Under the pieces are notes generated by a model. It saw only the letters and a list, made by a program, of their open reading frames with translations, ran no database searches and was not told the origin of the DNA. A program made the translations under genes and the position numbers. Below, piece by piece: positions 36,528 to 48,477 of a DNA stretch of 64,000 bases (position 1 is its first letter; each line of letters begins with the position of its first letter). This DNA is from an uncultured Clostridium sp. (GTDB lineage Bacteria; Bacillota; Clostridia; Lachnospirales; Lachnospiraceae): assembly GCA_900538475.1 (NCBI GenBank), contig UPYT01000002.1, forward strand, positions 62,001 to 126,000, given 5' to 3'.

Positions 36528-36669
36528 AAAGGAAACAGAGATTTCCGAAGCCCTTTCAGCAGCTGGCGCTGAAGGGGCTTTTTTCATACAAGCTTTCAAT
36601 GTATTTTCCTGCCTGAAGTTTCCCATATCTGAACGAAGATGGAAAGTTCTTTCAATTTTCCTTCACACG

Positions 36670-36698
36670 TTGAAACGAAATGTGAAATGTGCTAAAAT
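36670..36698 (+). promoter_or_regulatory. Sigma-A-type promoter of the NlpC/P60 gene
   Basis: TTGAAA at 36670-36675 and TAAAAT at 36693-36698, spacer 17. Confidence 0.65.
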
Positions 36699-36737
36699 GT
36701 TGTTTATTCGACAAAGGAAGTGAGGAATCAGGCCTTT

Positions 36738-38384
36738 ATGACATTACATATGAATATGAAAAAAAGGAGAAAACACAGAGACAGCCTGCGTCGGTTCTTT
36801 CTTGCCGGCGCAGTCCTTTTGAGTGCCGGAGCGCTGTCAGCCTGCGGCAGCAAGGAAGCTGCGTTAAATGAGTCAACGTCCTTGGCTCCTCCAGTGGTTC
36901 TGATGGAAGAGACTCTGCCTCAGACAGCTGCAGATGAAACAGTTATGGCGCTGACGCCGGATGGACCGCTGCTGCCCTCTGTAGCAGGAGTGGATGCAGA
37001 GTATACGGATCCGATTCCTGATTATCTGCGGATTGGCGAGCACCATCCGATTGTGGCAAAGCTGCAGCAGAGATTGATGGATCTGGGATTTATGGACAAC
37101 GATGAACCAACGGATTTTTACGGTGAGGTAACACAGAGTGCCGTGAAGATTTATCAGCGGCAGAATAAGCTGGCTCAGGACGGGATTATCGGTCCGGAGA
37201 CGCTGGAGGCCATTCTGTCGCCGGATGCCAAATATTACGCAGCTCAGATGGGAGATGTGGGCGATGATATTAAGCGGATTCAGGATCGTCTGTATCAGAT
37301 GGGATATCTGGCTTATGGAAACCAGGTAACTGGCAATTTTGGAGAAGCCACAGAGGCTGCTGTGAAAAAGATGCAGAGTGTCAATGGGCTGGAGCAGGAC
37401 GGCAAGGTAGGCCGGAAAACTATGAACCTGCTGTACAGCGATGAGGTAAAGCCCAACCTGCTTTCCTACGGTGAGAAAAGTGATGTGGTGCTGGAAGCGC
37501 AGAAACGTCTGAAGCTTTTGGGGTATATGACAACAGAGCCGGACGGAACCTATGGAAATGATACAATTATGGCAGTGAAGCAGTTCCAGTCAAGAAATGA
37601 CCAGGTTGTAGACGGCTTCCTGGGACCAGATACCCGTATTGCCTTAAACAGTGATTCCGCAGTACCAAACGGCATAAGCCTTGGTGACAGCGGCGAGAGT
37701 GTTCAGAGAGTCCAGAGCCTTCTGAGCGGACTTGGATACTTAAATTCAGGAAATGCAACCGGCTATTATGGTGAGATTACGGAGGATGCAGTAAAATCCT
37801 TCCAGCGGATCAACGGCCTCAGCGCAGACGGAACCGTAGGCGCCATGACGATGGCAAAGCTGACCAGCAGCGATGCCAAGAAAGCGCCGTCTGGCTCCAG
37901 GGGAGGAAGCACCTCCAGCGGAGGAAACAGAAGACCCAGCACAGGCGGTTCCAGCCAGAGCGGCAATTCCGGCGGAGGCTCCTCCGGAGGTGGTGGAGTT
38001 CCCAGTACAGGAACAGCCAGCGGAAGTGCCAGCGCTTTGATTTCTGTAGCCAGCTCCAAGCTGGGCTGTCCTTATGTATGGGGCGCTAAGGGGCCAAATG
38101 CATTTGACTGTTCCGGTTTTGTATACTGGTGTCTGAATCAGGTTGGAGTCCGTCAGAGTTATCTGACCTCCTCCGGCTGGCGCAGTGTTGGAAAGTATCA
38201 GAAGATTACCAGTTTTTCCAATCTGCGGGCAGGAGATATTATTGTAGTAAGCGGCCATGTAGGTATTGTTGCAAATGGCGGAACGGTGATTGACGCATCT
38301 TCCGGTAACGGCAAGGTGGTACATCGTTCTTTAAGTTCCTGGTGGGCCAATAATTTTATCTGCGGCTGGCGTATTTTTGGATAA
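36738..38384 (+). CDS. Lipoprotein NlpC/P60 endopeptidase with peptidoglycan-binding repeats
   Basis: About 548 residues. A signal with lipobox LSAC near residue 35 is followed by four peptidoglycan-binding type 1 repeats (for example VAKLQQRLMDLGFMDN, KRIQDRLYQMGYLAYG, LEAQKRLKLLGYM, VQRVQSLLSGLGYLNSG), a Gly/Ser linker, and an NlpC/P60 domain with catalytic Cys in NAFDCSGFVYW and His in SGHVGIVANG. It is likely a surface-anchored cell-wall hydrolase. The start is uncertain: GTG 36720, ATG 36738, 36750 and 36756 are in frame; 36738 has GAGGA 11 bases upstream. Confidence 0.9.
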   Translation: MTLHMNMKKRRKHRDSLRRFFLAGAVLLSAGALSACGSKEAALNESTSLAPPVVLMEETLPQTAADETVMALTPDGPLLPSVAGVDAEYTDPIPDYLRIGEHHPIVAKLQQRLMDLGFMDNDEPTDFYGEVTQSAVKIYQRQNKLAQDGIIGPETLEAILSPDAKYYAAQMGDVGDDIKRIQDRLYQMGYLAYGNQVTGNFGEATEAAVKKMQSVNGLEQDGKVGRKTMNLLYSDEVKPNLLSYGEKSDVVLEAQKRLKLLGYMTTEPDGTYGNDTIMAVKQFQSRNDQVVDGFLGPDTRIALNSDSAVPNGISLGDSGESVQRVQSLLSGLGYLNSGNATGYYGEITEDAVKSFQRINGLSADGTVGAMTMAKLTSSDAKKAPSGSRGGSTSSGGNRRPSTGGSSQSGNSGGGSSGGGGVPSTGTASGSASALISVASSKLGCPYVWGAKGPNAFDCSGFVYWCLNQVGVRQSYLTSSGWRSVGKYQKITSFSNLRAGDIIVVSGHVGIVANGGTVIDASSGNGKVVHRSLSSWWANNFICGWRIFG

Positions 38385-38390
38385 AGAAAA

Positions 38391-38444
38391 AAGAATCGAC
38401 CCATTTTCCGGTGCTGAACCGGAGCTGGGACGATTCTTTTTTTT
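38391..38444. terminator. Bidirectional terminator between NlpC and kinase genes
   Basis: AAGAATCG/CGATTCTT outer stem with an inner CCGGT/ACCGG stem, flanked by A-rich and T-rich runs on both sides. It overlaps the end of the convergent histidine kinase gene. Confidence 0.85.
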
Positions 38445-40746
38445 AGGATTGTTTTTCCACTACCTCAAAGCCGATTTGAACTTTAAACAGATCTCCGTCA
38501 ATAAGAATTTCAAAGGTTCCGCCTTGAAGTCTTGTCAGACTTTGAGCGATAGAGAGACCAAGTCCGCTTCCCTCGGTGGTTCGGGATACATCACCCCGGA
38601 CAAAACGTTCTGTCAGTTCGGAGCCCTGTACGTTTAAGGGAGATTCGGAAACATTTTTTATAGTGAAAAACACATGATTTTCTTTCTGAATCACTTCTGT
38701 GTATACACGGCTGTGTTCCATAGCATACTTAAATGCATTGTTATATACATTTTCCAGAACGCGCCATAGATGTCGCCCGTCAGCGTGAATCAGAATGCTC
38801 TGAGCCGGGAGGGCGGCAATCAGCTCCAGCTGGCGCTGGGCAAATTTTTCTTCAAATTCTCCGTTGGTCTGCCAGATCATTTCCACCAGATCCAGGGTTG
38901 CCATTTCCAGCTTGACATTGCCGGAGCTGGCCTTAGAGGCCTCTACCAGATCCTCTGTCAGGTTTTTCAGCCGCTGGGACTTCTGATCCAGGACATTCAG
39001 ATATTCCTGAACCTTTTCACCAGGCAGCTTTTCCCGTTTCAGCAAATCTACATAGTTTATAATTGAGGTGAGAGGCGTTTTGATATCATGCGATACATTG
39101 GTAATCAGATCCGCCTTCAGCCGTTCACTTTTTACCTGTTCCTGAAGCGCCTGTTCCAGACCGGTTCCGATGCTGTTAATCATTTTTCCCATCTGGAGCT
39201 CCTTGCCGGAAAGCCCCTGCAGATCCATCTGATAAGACGTATCTCCGCCTGCAATTTTTGCAATGGCATCGGCAATTCGGTCATGCTGTCCGGAAATGCA
39301 GAACAGCTTGTGAAAGACCAGGTAATCCAGAATACAAAGTCCTGCAAGAAGAAGCAGGAGAGCGGCTTTTGCAGCCGCATAAATACGGAAGTGAAAGGCT
39401 GCGGCCATCAATCCCAGAAGGAGTAAGTGAGCTCCAATAAAGCCAGAATAAACACATAACAGACGCCAGGAAAAGCTTCTGTCTGTGAAATAAAGCTCCA
39501 GGTTTTTCTTTAACTGGCAGGCCGTGCTGCCGCTCCAGAGAGTTCTGCATTTGTAGCGCCGCAGCAGGCTGAAAGCGCTGATCATACAGCAGCCATAAAT
39601 AAGAACTGCCCGCAGCATCCGTTCCAGAAAACTCCAGCTTGCCTCTGCTGTAACAAGATGAATCAGCCGGTATCCGATTTTTTCGCCGAGAAACAGGGCG
39701 AATAAAGTGGAAACCCCAGTCATAATCAGGCACGCCTCTGTAGAGATTCCATCAAAGCCGTGGAGATAGGGAATCGCTTTGTCTGCAGTCCTGTAACCTG
39801 AGTTAATAACCAGATAGTAGAGGGTTGCAAGGCATCCGATGATGCCAAGGGCCAGTCCCAGAAGAGATTCTGCAAATCGGCTTCTAAGATGGCGGTAGGC
39901 AATAGACTGATCAGAATAAAGATCATCAGCCAGATAATCGGTATCTACCGCAACAGTAATATAATAGCGATCCGAATTGGAGGTATTATTCTGCTCCATA
40001 GAGGTAGCAATGTTTTTTGGAATTTCTGACAGGTTGGTATCAATAATAATGGACTCGCTGGTCAGGGAACAGTAGCGGCCCAGCTCCATTAGCTCTTCGG
40101 GCGTAATGCCGGAGGCATTGGTATAAAGAGCATCTGGGGTATCTCCGTCCAGATAGGCAATGGAATAGTACAGGTTGGACGGATTAGCCATAAACCGATA
40201 GGTGGCCGTATAGTAGTCGCTTAAACAGTCCAGAACCTCTCTGGACAGATCCAGCAGGGAGGAGTAAGCATCTCCCGGCTCTGTCAAAATCGGATTGGGC
40301 TCGTAGGCCCGCCAGATCACGCGCTGATCCCGGGTGGTGGAGACGTTGTCATAAATGAAAAGATCATTGACTACTTCAAACTGATCGTTTAAGTAAAAGC
40401 CCTGACTTTTGGCGTAGCGGAGTACTTCCTCCAGGGTATAGGTGATTTCCGGGCCGTCGCCGTGAGATACGGCAAACATTTCTTTGGATAAATCCAGAGA
40501 GCCGTCTGTCTCAAAAATGTCACGGTAAGATACGTACTTGAATATCAGATCCAGATCTGACTGAAACTGCTGCTGAAACTGAGGTGTGTCCTCATACTGT
40601 CGTTCCAGGATCCAGCCAAGGCCGCTTCCGATTCGGGTATGCAGATACATAAAACTGATGCTGGATACGGTCAGAGTCAGAAATATCAGATGGAGCAGCA
40701 CAGCAAGAGTTTTGCGGATCTGCAGAGAATAGGTTTTCCGCTTCAT
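38443..40746 (-). CDS. Membrane sensor histidine kinase
   Basis: 767 residues. A membrane helix at about 12-33 is followed by a large outside sensor region (35-290), several more membrane helices between 300 and 480, a HAMP-like linker, the phosphoacceptor box NVSHDIKTPLTSIINYVDLL near 550, and an ATPase domain (DLTED, NAFKYAMEH, GSGLGLSIAQSL). It phosphorylates the regulator encoded upstream, 8 bases away. The multi-helix sensor is unusual for a simple two-helix kinase. The signal is unknown. Confidence 0.93.
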   Translation of the reverse strand: MKRKTYSLQIRKTLAVLLHLIFLTLTVSSISFMYLHTRIGSGLGWILERQYEDTPQFQQQFQSDLDLIFKYVSYRDIFETDGSLDLSKEMFAVSHGDGPEITYTLEEVLRYAKSQGFYLNDQFEVVNDLFIYDNVSTTRDQRVIWRAYEPNPILTEPGDAYSSLLDLSREVLDCLSDYYTATYRFMANPSNLYYSIAYLDGDTPDALYTNASGITPEELMELGRYCSLTSESIIIDTNLSEIPKNIATSMEQNNTSNSDRYYITVAVDTDYLADDLYSDQSIAYRHLRSRFAESLLGLALGIIGCLATLYYLVINSGYRTADKAIPYLHGFDGISTEACLIMTGVSTLFALFLGEKIGYRLIHLVTAEASWSFLERMLRAVLIYGCCMISAFSLLRRYKCRTLWSGSTACQLKKNLELYFTDRSFSWRLLCVYSGFIGAHLLLLGLMAAAFHFRIYAAAKAALLLLLAGLCILDYLVFHKLFCISGQHDRIADAIAKIAGGDTSYQMDLQGLSGKELQMGKMINSIGTGLEQALQEQVKSERLKADLITNVSHDIKTPLTSIINYVDLLKREKLPGEKVQEYLNVLDQKSQRLKNLTEDLVEASKASSGNVKLEMATLDLVEMIWQTNGEFEEKFAQRQLELIAALPAQSILIHADGRHLWRVLENVYNNAFKYAMEHSRVYTEVIQKENHVFFTIKNVSESPLNVQGSELTERFVRGDVSRTTEGSGLGLSIAQSLTRLQGGTFEILIDGDLFKVQIGFEVVEKQS

Positions 40747-40754
40747 AATTTCTC

Positions 40755-41450
40755 CTATTGTTTTTCGATTTTATAGCCAACGCCCCAGACAACCTTCAGG
40801 TAGCGTGGTTCCCGCGGGTTGATTTCAATTTTTTCGCGGATATGCCGGATGTGGACAGCTACGGTATTATCTGCGCCAATAGCCTCCTCATTCCAGATCT
40901 GTTCATAAATCTCATCAATGGAAAATACTTTTCCTGCATTTTTTACCAGAAGCAGCAGGATGTTGTACTCAATAGGAGTCAGACGGATAGGCTCTTCGTC
41001 TACCCAGACCTCCTTGGTATCATCATTGATCATCAGTCCGCCGCATTTGAAAACCTGATCGCTGGTCTGCTGGTTAAGATTGCCCAGCTGAGTGTAGCGG
41101 CGCAGCTGAGATTTGACTCTGGCTACCAGCTCCAGGGGATTGAAGGGCTTGGAAATATAATCATCTGCGCCAATATTCAGTCCCAGAATCTTATCCGTGT
41201 CTTCGGATTTTGCAGAGAGGATAATAATGGGAACGCTGCTGGTTTCTCTTATCTTCAGTGTGGTTCGTATTCCGTCCAGTCCTGGCATCATAACATCCAT
41301 AATAACCAGATCTACATGATTTTTTTCCAGAAGAGCCAGGGCATCATAGCCGTCATATGCCTTGATCACCTGAAAGCCTTCTCCGGTCAGGTAAATATCT
41401 ATGGCATCTACAATTTCCTTATCATCGTCACAAACTAAAATGGTCTGCAT
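40755..41450 (-). CDS. OmpR/PhoB-family response regulator
   Basis: 231 residues: receiver domain with DD at 10-11, phosphoacceptor Asp in VIMDVMMPGLDGI (about residue 53) and Lys in LSAKSED, and a C-terminal winged helix (VAVHIRHIREKIE). First gene of a two-gene operon with the kinase. The leader contains a small hairpin CAGCAGG/CCTGCTG at 41476-41501. Targets are not known. Confidence 0.94.
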   Translation of the reverse strand: MQTILVCDDDKEIVDAIDIYLTGEGFQVIKAYDGYDALALLEKNHVDLVIMDVMMPGLDGIRTTLKIRETSSVPIIILSAKSEDTDKILGLNIGADDYISKPFNPLELVARVKSQLRRYTQLGNLNQQTSDQVFKCGGLMINDDTKEVWVDEEPIRLTPIEYNILLLLVKNAGKVFSIDEIYEQIWNEEAIGADNTVAVHIRHIREKIEINPREPRYLKVVWGVGYKIEKQ

Positions 41451-41519
41451 AAGTTCCTCCTTTTCTAATGTTTATACAGCAGGAAAACAATCCCCTGCTG
41501 GTATCAGTATACAACAAAA

Positions 41520-41547
41520 GAGGCCCTGCCGCAATCGGCAAGACCTC
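41520..41547 (-). terminator. Terminator of the APH-like kinase gene
   Basis: GAGG..TGCCG and CGGCA..CCTC pair with a small internal bulge; the minus strand continues TTTTGTTG. Confidence 0.7.
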
Positions 41548-41564
41548 GAATTGTAACAACCTGG

Positions 41565-42317
41565 TTATTGATAATCGCAGACATTCAGCCAGCTGTGAAG
41601 CAGCTCTGCCTCTTCTGGCCGTTTCTTTGTAAGCTGAGCGGCAGCTACCAGAGGAAGCCACTGCTGTACATATCGTTTGTCGGTACCTGTCTTTTTGCAG
41701 AACAGATCCATGTATTTGTCTGCCGCCTCCTGGTTGTCCAGGCAGAACAGCAGATAGGTTCTGGCCACATCCGCACTGGCATTACCCTGGGTTGCATGAA
41801 CCCAGTCCAGAACGTACATGGTGCCGTCTTCCTTCACGATAATGTTTTCAGGCTGGAAATCACCATGACACAGCTTTATATGCTTGGGGGTGCTGTCCAG
41901 CCGGGTGAGAAGATCGTAGCGGTTGACAGGGTTCAATTCCTCAATCTCAGAGATCTGCCGCGCCATTTTGTCTTTTAACTTGTTCAGTAATGGACAGGTC
42001 TTAGAATGAATCGTCAACTGTAAGTCAACCATTTGATTCAGATACTCGTCCAGCTTGTCAGGATTCTCATCCATCAGCTGTTTGAGGGTCTTGCCGTTGA
42101 TGAATTCCTTGTAAATAGCCCAACAGCCATCATCATCTACTTCTACCTTCAGAGTAGCAGGGATATTGATACCGCCGATTTCTTCGATACGGGCACTGAC
42201 AAGTGCTTCGTTCAGTACTTCTGCTTTAGGAAAACCCTTACAGAAAACCTTAATTGCCATATCACCATCACGGTAGACACTTTTGGTCGCGTTCTTGGAT
42301 ATTAACTCTCTTGCCAT
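41565..42317 (-). CDS. APH/choline-kinase-like phosphotransferase
   Basis: About 250 residues with the small-molecule kinase fold: a lysine in MAIKVFCKGF near 22, the catalytic loop LCHGDFQPENIIV near 158 and the metal-binding DWVHATQGN near 178. Family members phosphorylate aminoglycosides, choline, sugars or other small molecules. No resistance class can be assigned. ATG 42317 is preferred because GGAGAG precedes it; an in-frame upstream start at 42356 lacks a good site. Confidence 0.82.
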   Translation of the reverse strand: MARELISKNATKSVYRDGDMAIKVFCKGFPKAEVLNEALVSARIEEIGGINIPATLKVEVDDDGCWAIYKEFINGKTLKQLMDENPDKLDEYLNQMVDLQLTIHSKTCPLLNKLKDKMARQISEIEELNPVNRYDLLTRLDSTPKHIKLCHGDFQPENIIVKEDGTMYVLDWVHATQGNASADVARTYLLFCLDNQEAADKYMDLFCKKTGTDKRYVQQWLPLVAAAQLTKKRPEEAELLHSWLNVCDYQ

Positions 42318-42497
42318 ACGAAACTCTCCTTCCTTTTTTTGGTGTTGATTACTCAACCAGGTCGATCCTTATTCTACTACAAAAGTTTCAGAATGTCATC
42401 TACTTTTTGATAATTTTTTAACAATTCTTTTTTCTCATTAAATTCCATGCTTTTGCGAATACCAATGCCTGCGTTCGGCGGCGTCTGCTTAGAAGCT

Positions 42498-44414
<1,917 letters not shown>

Positions 44415-44418
44415 AATC

Positions 44419-45756
44419 CTAATCCTCCCTGATTTCCAGGACAGCGCCGCTGTTGCCCGGTAATGTAAGTGTGAGTCTTCCGTTCTCAAAAGGAATGCTT
44501 GTGCCGTCTATCAGATTGACAGCTTGACCGGCAGAGACCCCAACTGGTATGGAAAGCGTGCTTTCTCCGTCATCACTGTTGGCGGCGGTGATTGTAAGCG
44601 AATTTTCGCTGCTCCTGGAAAATGCATACTGGCGATTGGTCAGAAGCAGCTCCTGATACTGTCCGCCGTGAAAGCATTCGTGCTCTGTGTGGATCTGGCC
44701 CAGCTGGCGAATCAGCTCTGTCAGCTCACAGTCCAGCTTCTGACCGTTTTCCATGGAAATAGCCGGACGCAGCGCTCTGTCGCTGTCTCTGGTGCGGACT
44801 CCTTCTATGGCCCACTCATCTCCGTAATAAACAGAGGGAATGCCCGGAAGCGTGTAAAGCAGCAGCCATGCCAGAGGAAGGTGAGCTTTTTCTTTTAATT
44901 TGCTGGCGATCCGGTTTTCATCGTGATTGTCTAAAAAGGTATAAAGTCTGGCGCCGATATTCTGAAGGCGTCGTACATTGTGGGCAATTTCAAAAAAGTT
45001 GTGATCATTCAGACCGGAATAGAGGCTTTTGTGCAGCTCGTAATTGGTCACAGAATGAAGCATTTCATCATTGACCCATCGAGAGTATTCTCCGTGAATA
45101 ACTTCTCCCATCAGCCAGAAATCTTTTTTCATGGGAGCAGTGGCTGCACGCATCTCCTTCATAAACTGGAAATCCATTACATTGGCGCAGTCCAGACGGA
45201 TTCCGTCAATATCAAAGGTATCAATCCAATAACGAATCACATCAAATAAATACTGTTTTACCTCCGGATTCTGCAGATTCAAACAGGGAAGCTCATAGTG
45301 GCCCTGCCAGGCTTCGTAGCTGAAGCCATCGTGGAAGGGACTGTCCCAGCCGAAATTTACACCCCTGTACCATCCGCAGTAGGGGGAGTGTTCCCGTTTT
45401 TCCTGAATATCGCGGAAAGCAAAAAATTCACGTCCTGTATGATTGAAGACTCCGTCTACTACAACGCGGATGCCGGCCTGATGGCATAGTTTGACAAAAT
45501 GGATAAAATCTTCATTATCCCCCAGGCGGCGATCGGTCAGGCGGTAATCCCGGGTGTCATAGCCGTGGGAAGAGGATTCGAACAGCGGCCCAATATAGAG
45601 GGCGGTGCAGCCTAAATCCTTCATATGGGGAACCCATTTGTTCAGCTCTTCAAAACGGTGAACAACGGGAGTATTCGGGCTGTTTTCAAGGGGAGCCCCT
45701 GTCATCCCCAGAGGATACATGTGATAAAATACAGCTTTTTCATACCAAGTAACCAT
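44419..45756 (-). CDS. Alpha-amylase-family (GH13) glycoside hydrolase
   Basis: 445 residues without a signal peptide. The catalytic triad of GH13 is visible: Asp in DIDGIRLDCAN, Glu in FWLMGEVIHGEYSRW, Asp in FLDNHDENR. Conserved region I is VVVDGVFNHTG. The short barrel (EKAVFYHMYPLGMTG start) resembles cytosolic maltodextrin- or cyclodextrin-degrading enzymes. Operon with glgB suggests a role in glycogen or maltodextrin turnover in the cytosol. Confidence 0.9.
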   Translation of the reverse strand: MVTWYEKAVFYHMYPLGMTGAPLENSPNTPVVHRFEELNKWVPHMKDLGCTALYIGPLFESSSHGYDTRDYRLTDRRLGDNEDFIHFVKLCHQAGIRVVVDGVFNHTGREFFAFRDIQEKREHSPYCGWYRGVNFGWDSPFHDGFSYEAWQGHYELPCLNLQNPEVKQYLFDVIRYWIDTFDIDGIRLDCANVMDFQFMKEMRAATAPMKKDFWLMGEVIHGEYSRWVNDEMLHSVTNYELHKSLYSGLNDHNFFEIAHNVRRLQNIGARLYTFLDNHDENRIASKLKEKAHLPLAWLLLYTLPGIPSVYYGDEWAIEGVRTRDSDRALRPAISMENGQKLDCELTELIRQLGQIHTEHECFHGGQYQELLLTNRQYAFSRSSENSLTITAANSDDGESTLSIPVGVSAGQAVNLIDGTSIPFENGRLTLTLPGNSGAVLEIRED

Positions 45757-45797
45757 AGCTTCAGTAAAGTCCTCCTGATGTATTGATTTTGCGGTGT

Positions 45798-46034
45798 TTA
45801 AGAGTTTTCCAGAAGCTTAAACCGCCGCAGCAGAAACTGATACCGCAGCTGAACGGCTTTCAGTTCATAAATATAACAGTCGATTAAGGTGGGATCCACC
45901 ACCTCCTCAAACTGGTTTCGAACCGATTCCAGCCGGTGTCTGGTCCGGTCGATTTCCGCTTTCAGTTCCAGATTTTCCAGTGTGTCGGTCGATTTTGTGC
46001 GCTGTCGCTTCTGATAACCTGATTTTGTTTTCAT
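45798..46034 (-). CDS. DUF2508 (YaaL-like) small protein
   Basis: 78 residues, mostly helical and charged, matching DUF2508: ELKAEIDRTRHRLESVRNQFEEV and VDPTLIDCYIYELKAVQLRYQFLLR. Function is unknown; YaaL-like genes lie near recombination or cell-wall genes in many Firmicutes. ATG 46034 has GGAGG at a good distance, unlike the longer in-frame start at 46094. Confidence 0.8.
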   Translation of the reverse strand: MKTKSGYQKRQRTKSTDTLENLELKAEIDRTRHRLESVRNQFEEVVDPTLIDCYIYELKAVQLRYQFLLRRFKLLENS

Positions 46035-46130
46035 AAAATGCTGCCTCCAAAGACGTAGATTGCAGATAATATCTGGCTTTGGTTTCAGTATCACCGGAAA
46101 CTGGAAAACTATACAGAAAGAGGAAATGCT

Positions 46131-46463
46131 TCAGTCCTGCCTGAAAAAATCCTCCACGAGAGCGCCCATCTGCATCAGCCTGCGGGTGGCGCTTAAAAGT
46201 CTGGGACTGTAGTAGTTGGAGGTGCCTCTGCGGCGAACCTCCAAAAGCCCGGAGTCTTTTAATATTTTCAGGTGATGGGAGATTGCAGGCCGGGACAGGC
46301 TTGTCTGGCGTGTAATCTCGTTGACATTCAGTCCCTCCGGATGATCCGTCCGGACGGCATGGGCCAGTGTCTTTATGATGGTAAGCCGCATCTCATCGCC
46401 AAGAGCAATGAAAAGGGGCATACAGTCATGAAACTGCTGTTCCAGATCCTTGCCGTCTGCCAT
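46131..46463 (-). CDS. ArsR-family winged-helix regulator
   Basis: 110 residues with the ArsR pattern DEMRLTIIKTLA, VNEITRQTSLSRPAISHHLKIL and LLEVRRRGTSNYYS. No metal-binding cysteine motif is visible, so it may sense something other than metals. It lies upstream of DUF2508 and the amylase on the same strand, and might control them. Start has AAGGAGG. Confidence 0.88.
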   Translation of the reverse strand: MADGKDLEQQFHDCMPLFIALGDEMRLTIIKTLAHAVRTDHPEGLNVNEITRQTSLSRPAISHHLKILKDSGLLEVRRRGTSNYYSPRLLSATRRLMQMGALVEDFFRQD

Positions 46464-46605
46464 AATAATCCTCCTTGGTTTAAAAATTTAAACTAATGCC
46501 ATTCTAGCACGGTTTTCTGAACATGTCAACGAAAAACAGGGGGATTAAAAGGGTAAAATCAGACATTATTCACAAAAGAAAAGGGGAATAAATGGGAGAA
46601 AACAA

Positions 46606-46639
46606 AAACAGGAGGACCGTTTCTGCAGTCCTCCTGTTT
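46606..46639 (-). terminator. Terminator of the PTS gene
   Basis: AAACAGGAGGAC and GTCCTCCTGTTT form a perfect 12-bp stem with a 10-base loop; the minus strand continues TGTTTTTGTT. Confidence 0.88.
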
Positions 46640-46664
46640 TAAAAAAATAGAAAAAGGATATGTA

Positions 46665-48134
46665 TTAAAGCATTTTCTTCATGGCATCAGCTACAAACTG
46701 TACCTTGGTGCCTACAATAACCTGAACGGCAGTCTTGCTGGGACGGATAACGCCTGCAATGCCTGCAGATTTAATCTTTTTCTCATTTACCTGAGTATGA
46801 TCTTTTACCTCCAGACGGAGACGGGTAATGCAGTTGTCCAGAGAAACAACGTTTTCTTTACCGCCAAGACCCTCCAGGATAATAGCTGCTACACCGTCAA
46901 AATCGCTGGTGTCCAGAACAGCCTTTGCATCCAACTCGTCATCATCGTCCTCACGACCCGGGGTTTTTAAGTCAAATGCAGTAATAGCAAAGCGGAATAC
47001 CAGGTAGAATACTACAAATGCTGCTGCGCCCAGAGGAAGAATCAGCCAGGTTTTCTGTGCTGCCGGAAGGGAAGCAGAGAATACCAGGTCGGTTAAACCA
47101 GCGGAGAAGGAGAAGCCTGCCCGGAAGCCCAGGAGTACAGTGATGGTGGTGAAAATACCGTACAGCAGAGCGTAAATAACGTACAGAATCGGAGCAAGGA
47201 ACATAAAGCCAAACTCGAAGGGCTCGGTAACACCGCAGATAAAGGAGCAGACTGCTGCGGAAGCTACAAGACCAATGGCAATTTTTTTCTTATTGTCCTT
47301 TGCGGTCTGAATCATTGCCAGTGCAGCGCCAGGGATACCGAACATCATACAGGGGAAGAATCCGGACATGTACATACCAAGATCCCAGGTAACATCAGCA
47401 GAGGTTTTGCCTGCCCAGAAGTTAGACAGATCGCCCAGACCGATGGTATCAAACCAGAATACGTTGTTCAGTGCGTGGTGCAGACCAGTAGGAATCAGAA
47501 GTCTGTTTAAGAATGCGTAGATACCTGCACCTACAGCTCCCATGCCTACGATACCCTTGCCCAGTGCAACCAGTCCGCCGAAAATAAGCGGCCAAGCAAA
47601 GAGCAGGATTGCTGCAGCTGCGATGGAAACAACAGCAGTGATAATTGCGACAGAACGCTTGCCGGAGAAGAAGGAAAGCGCATCGGGAAGACGGGTGTTC
47701 TTAAATCTGTTGTAGCAGGAAGCACCAATCAGACCGGCAATAATACCGATAAATGCGTTTTCAATTTTTCCGAAAGCCAGCATGGAGTTGGCATTGTCTG
47801 CGATAGACGGCATGATGGTGGTTACTACGCCGGGATTTAACAGCTTGGTAATCATCAGCCAGGAAACAAGACCTGCCAGTCCGGCAGTACCATCGTGGTC
47901 ATCCGTCATGCCGACGGCAACACCAATAACAAACAGCCAGTGCATGTTGTCAATCAGAGCTCCGCCTGCTTTTACAAGAAAGAAGCCAATAATCTCTACA
48001 AGACCATTTACTTCACCACCCTGCATGGTAGACGGACAGAGTGCATATCCAATACCCATCAGAATACCGCAGATGGGAAGACATGCCACTGGAAGCATCA
48101 ATGCTTTACCAAGTTTTTGCAGATACTTCATCAT
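46665..48134 (-). CDS. PTS glucose/N-acetylglucosamine-type EIICB permease
   Basis: 489 residues: a EIIC membrane domain (1-390) with PTGLHHALNNVFWF and GVTEPFEFGFMFLAPILY, and a C-terminal EIIB domain with the phosphorylated Cys in SLDNCITRLRLEV (near 443). It imports and phosphorylates a hexose; the sequence resembles NagE and glucose permeases. No EIIA domain is fused, so EIIA must be supplied elsewhere. Sugar specificity is not settled. Confidence 0.92.
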   Translation of the reverse strand: MMKYLQKLGKALMLPVACLPICGILMGIGYALCPSTMQGGEVNGLVEIIGFFLVKAGGALIDNMHWLFVIGVAVGMTDDHDGTAGLAGLVSWLMITKLLNPGVVTTIMPSIADNANSMLAFGKIENAFIGIIAGLIGASCYNRFKNTRLPDALSFFSGKRSVAIITAVVSIAAAAILLFAWPLIFGGLVALGKGIVGMGAVGAGIYAFLNRLLIPTGLHHALNNVFWFDTIGLGDLSNFWAGKTSADVTWDLGMYMSGFFPCMMFGIPGAALAMIQTAKDNKKKIAIGLVASAAVCSFICGVTEPFEFGFMFLAPILYVIYALLYGIFTTITVLLGFRAGFSFSAGLTDLVFSASLPAAQKTWLILPLGAAAFVVFYLVFRFAITAFDLKTPGREDDDDELDAKAVLDTSDFDGVAAIILEGLGGKENVVSLDNCITRLRLEVKDHTQVNEKKIKSAGIAGVIRPSKTAVQVIVGTKVQFVADAMKKML

Positions 48135-48477
48135 AAAAAATTCCTCCTTTTTTCTTTCCTTTTCTTGATAAAAGGTATTATTTTTGGAAAATTAATGTGA
48201 GAAAGGATAAAAGCAAGAATAAAAAACAAAATTTCCCATTTCGTGGTACGAACATAAAATAATTTTCCATTTGTCTTCATGATACGTTGTTTATGTACAA
48301 AAGTCAATACAATTTTTTTATAAAAAGTTTATGATTTTTTTATATTGTTTAAGATTTTGTTGATTTTGTGAAGAAATTTGCAGTATTGATATCAGGTAAC
48401 TGAACTGTTACGATATCAGAGGATTGATTCTCTGGAGGGGTGTCGAAATTTGACGATCGAAAAACGGTTTGATAGAA
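48135..48477. other. Intergenic region between the divergent PTS and Tad loci
   Basis: AT-rich and without a gene. It holds the PTS leader on the minus strand and, at 48388-48417, an inverted repeat in which GATATC occurs at both ends around GTAAC-tgaact-GTTAC. The repeat lies about 60 bases upstream of the Tad promoter -35 and may bind a regulator. Confidence 0.5.
48388..48417. promoter_or_regulatory. Inverted repeat upstream of the Tad promoter
   Basis: GATATC, GGTAAC, six-base centre, GTTAC, GATATC. Symmetry suggests a dimeric protein site. Confidence 0.4.
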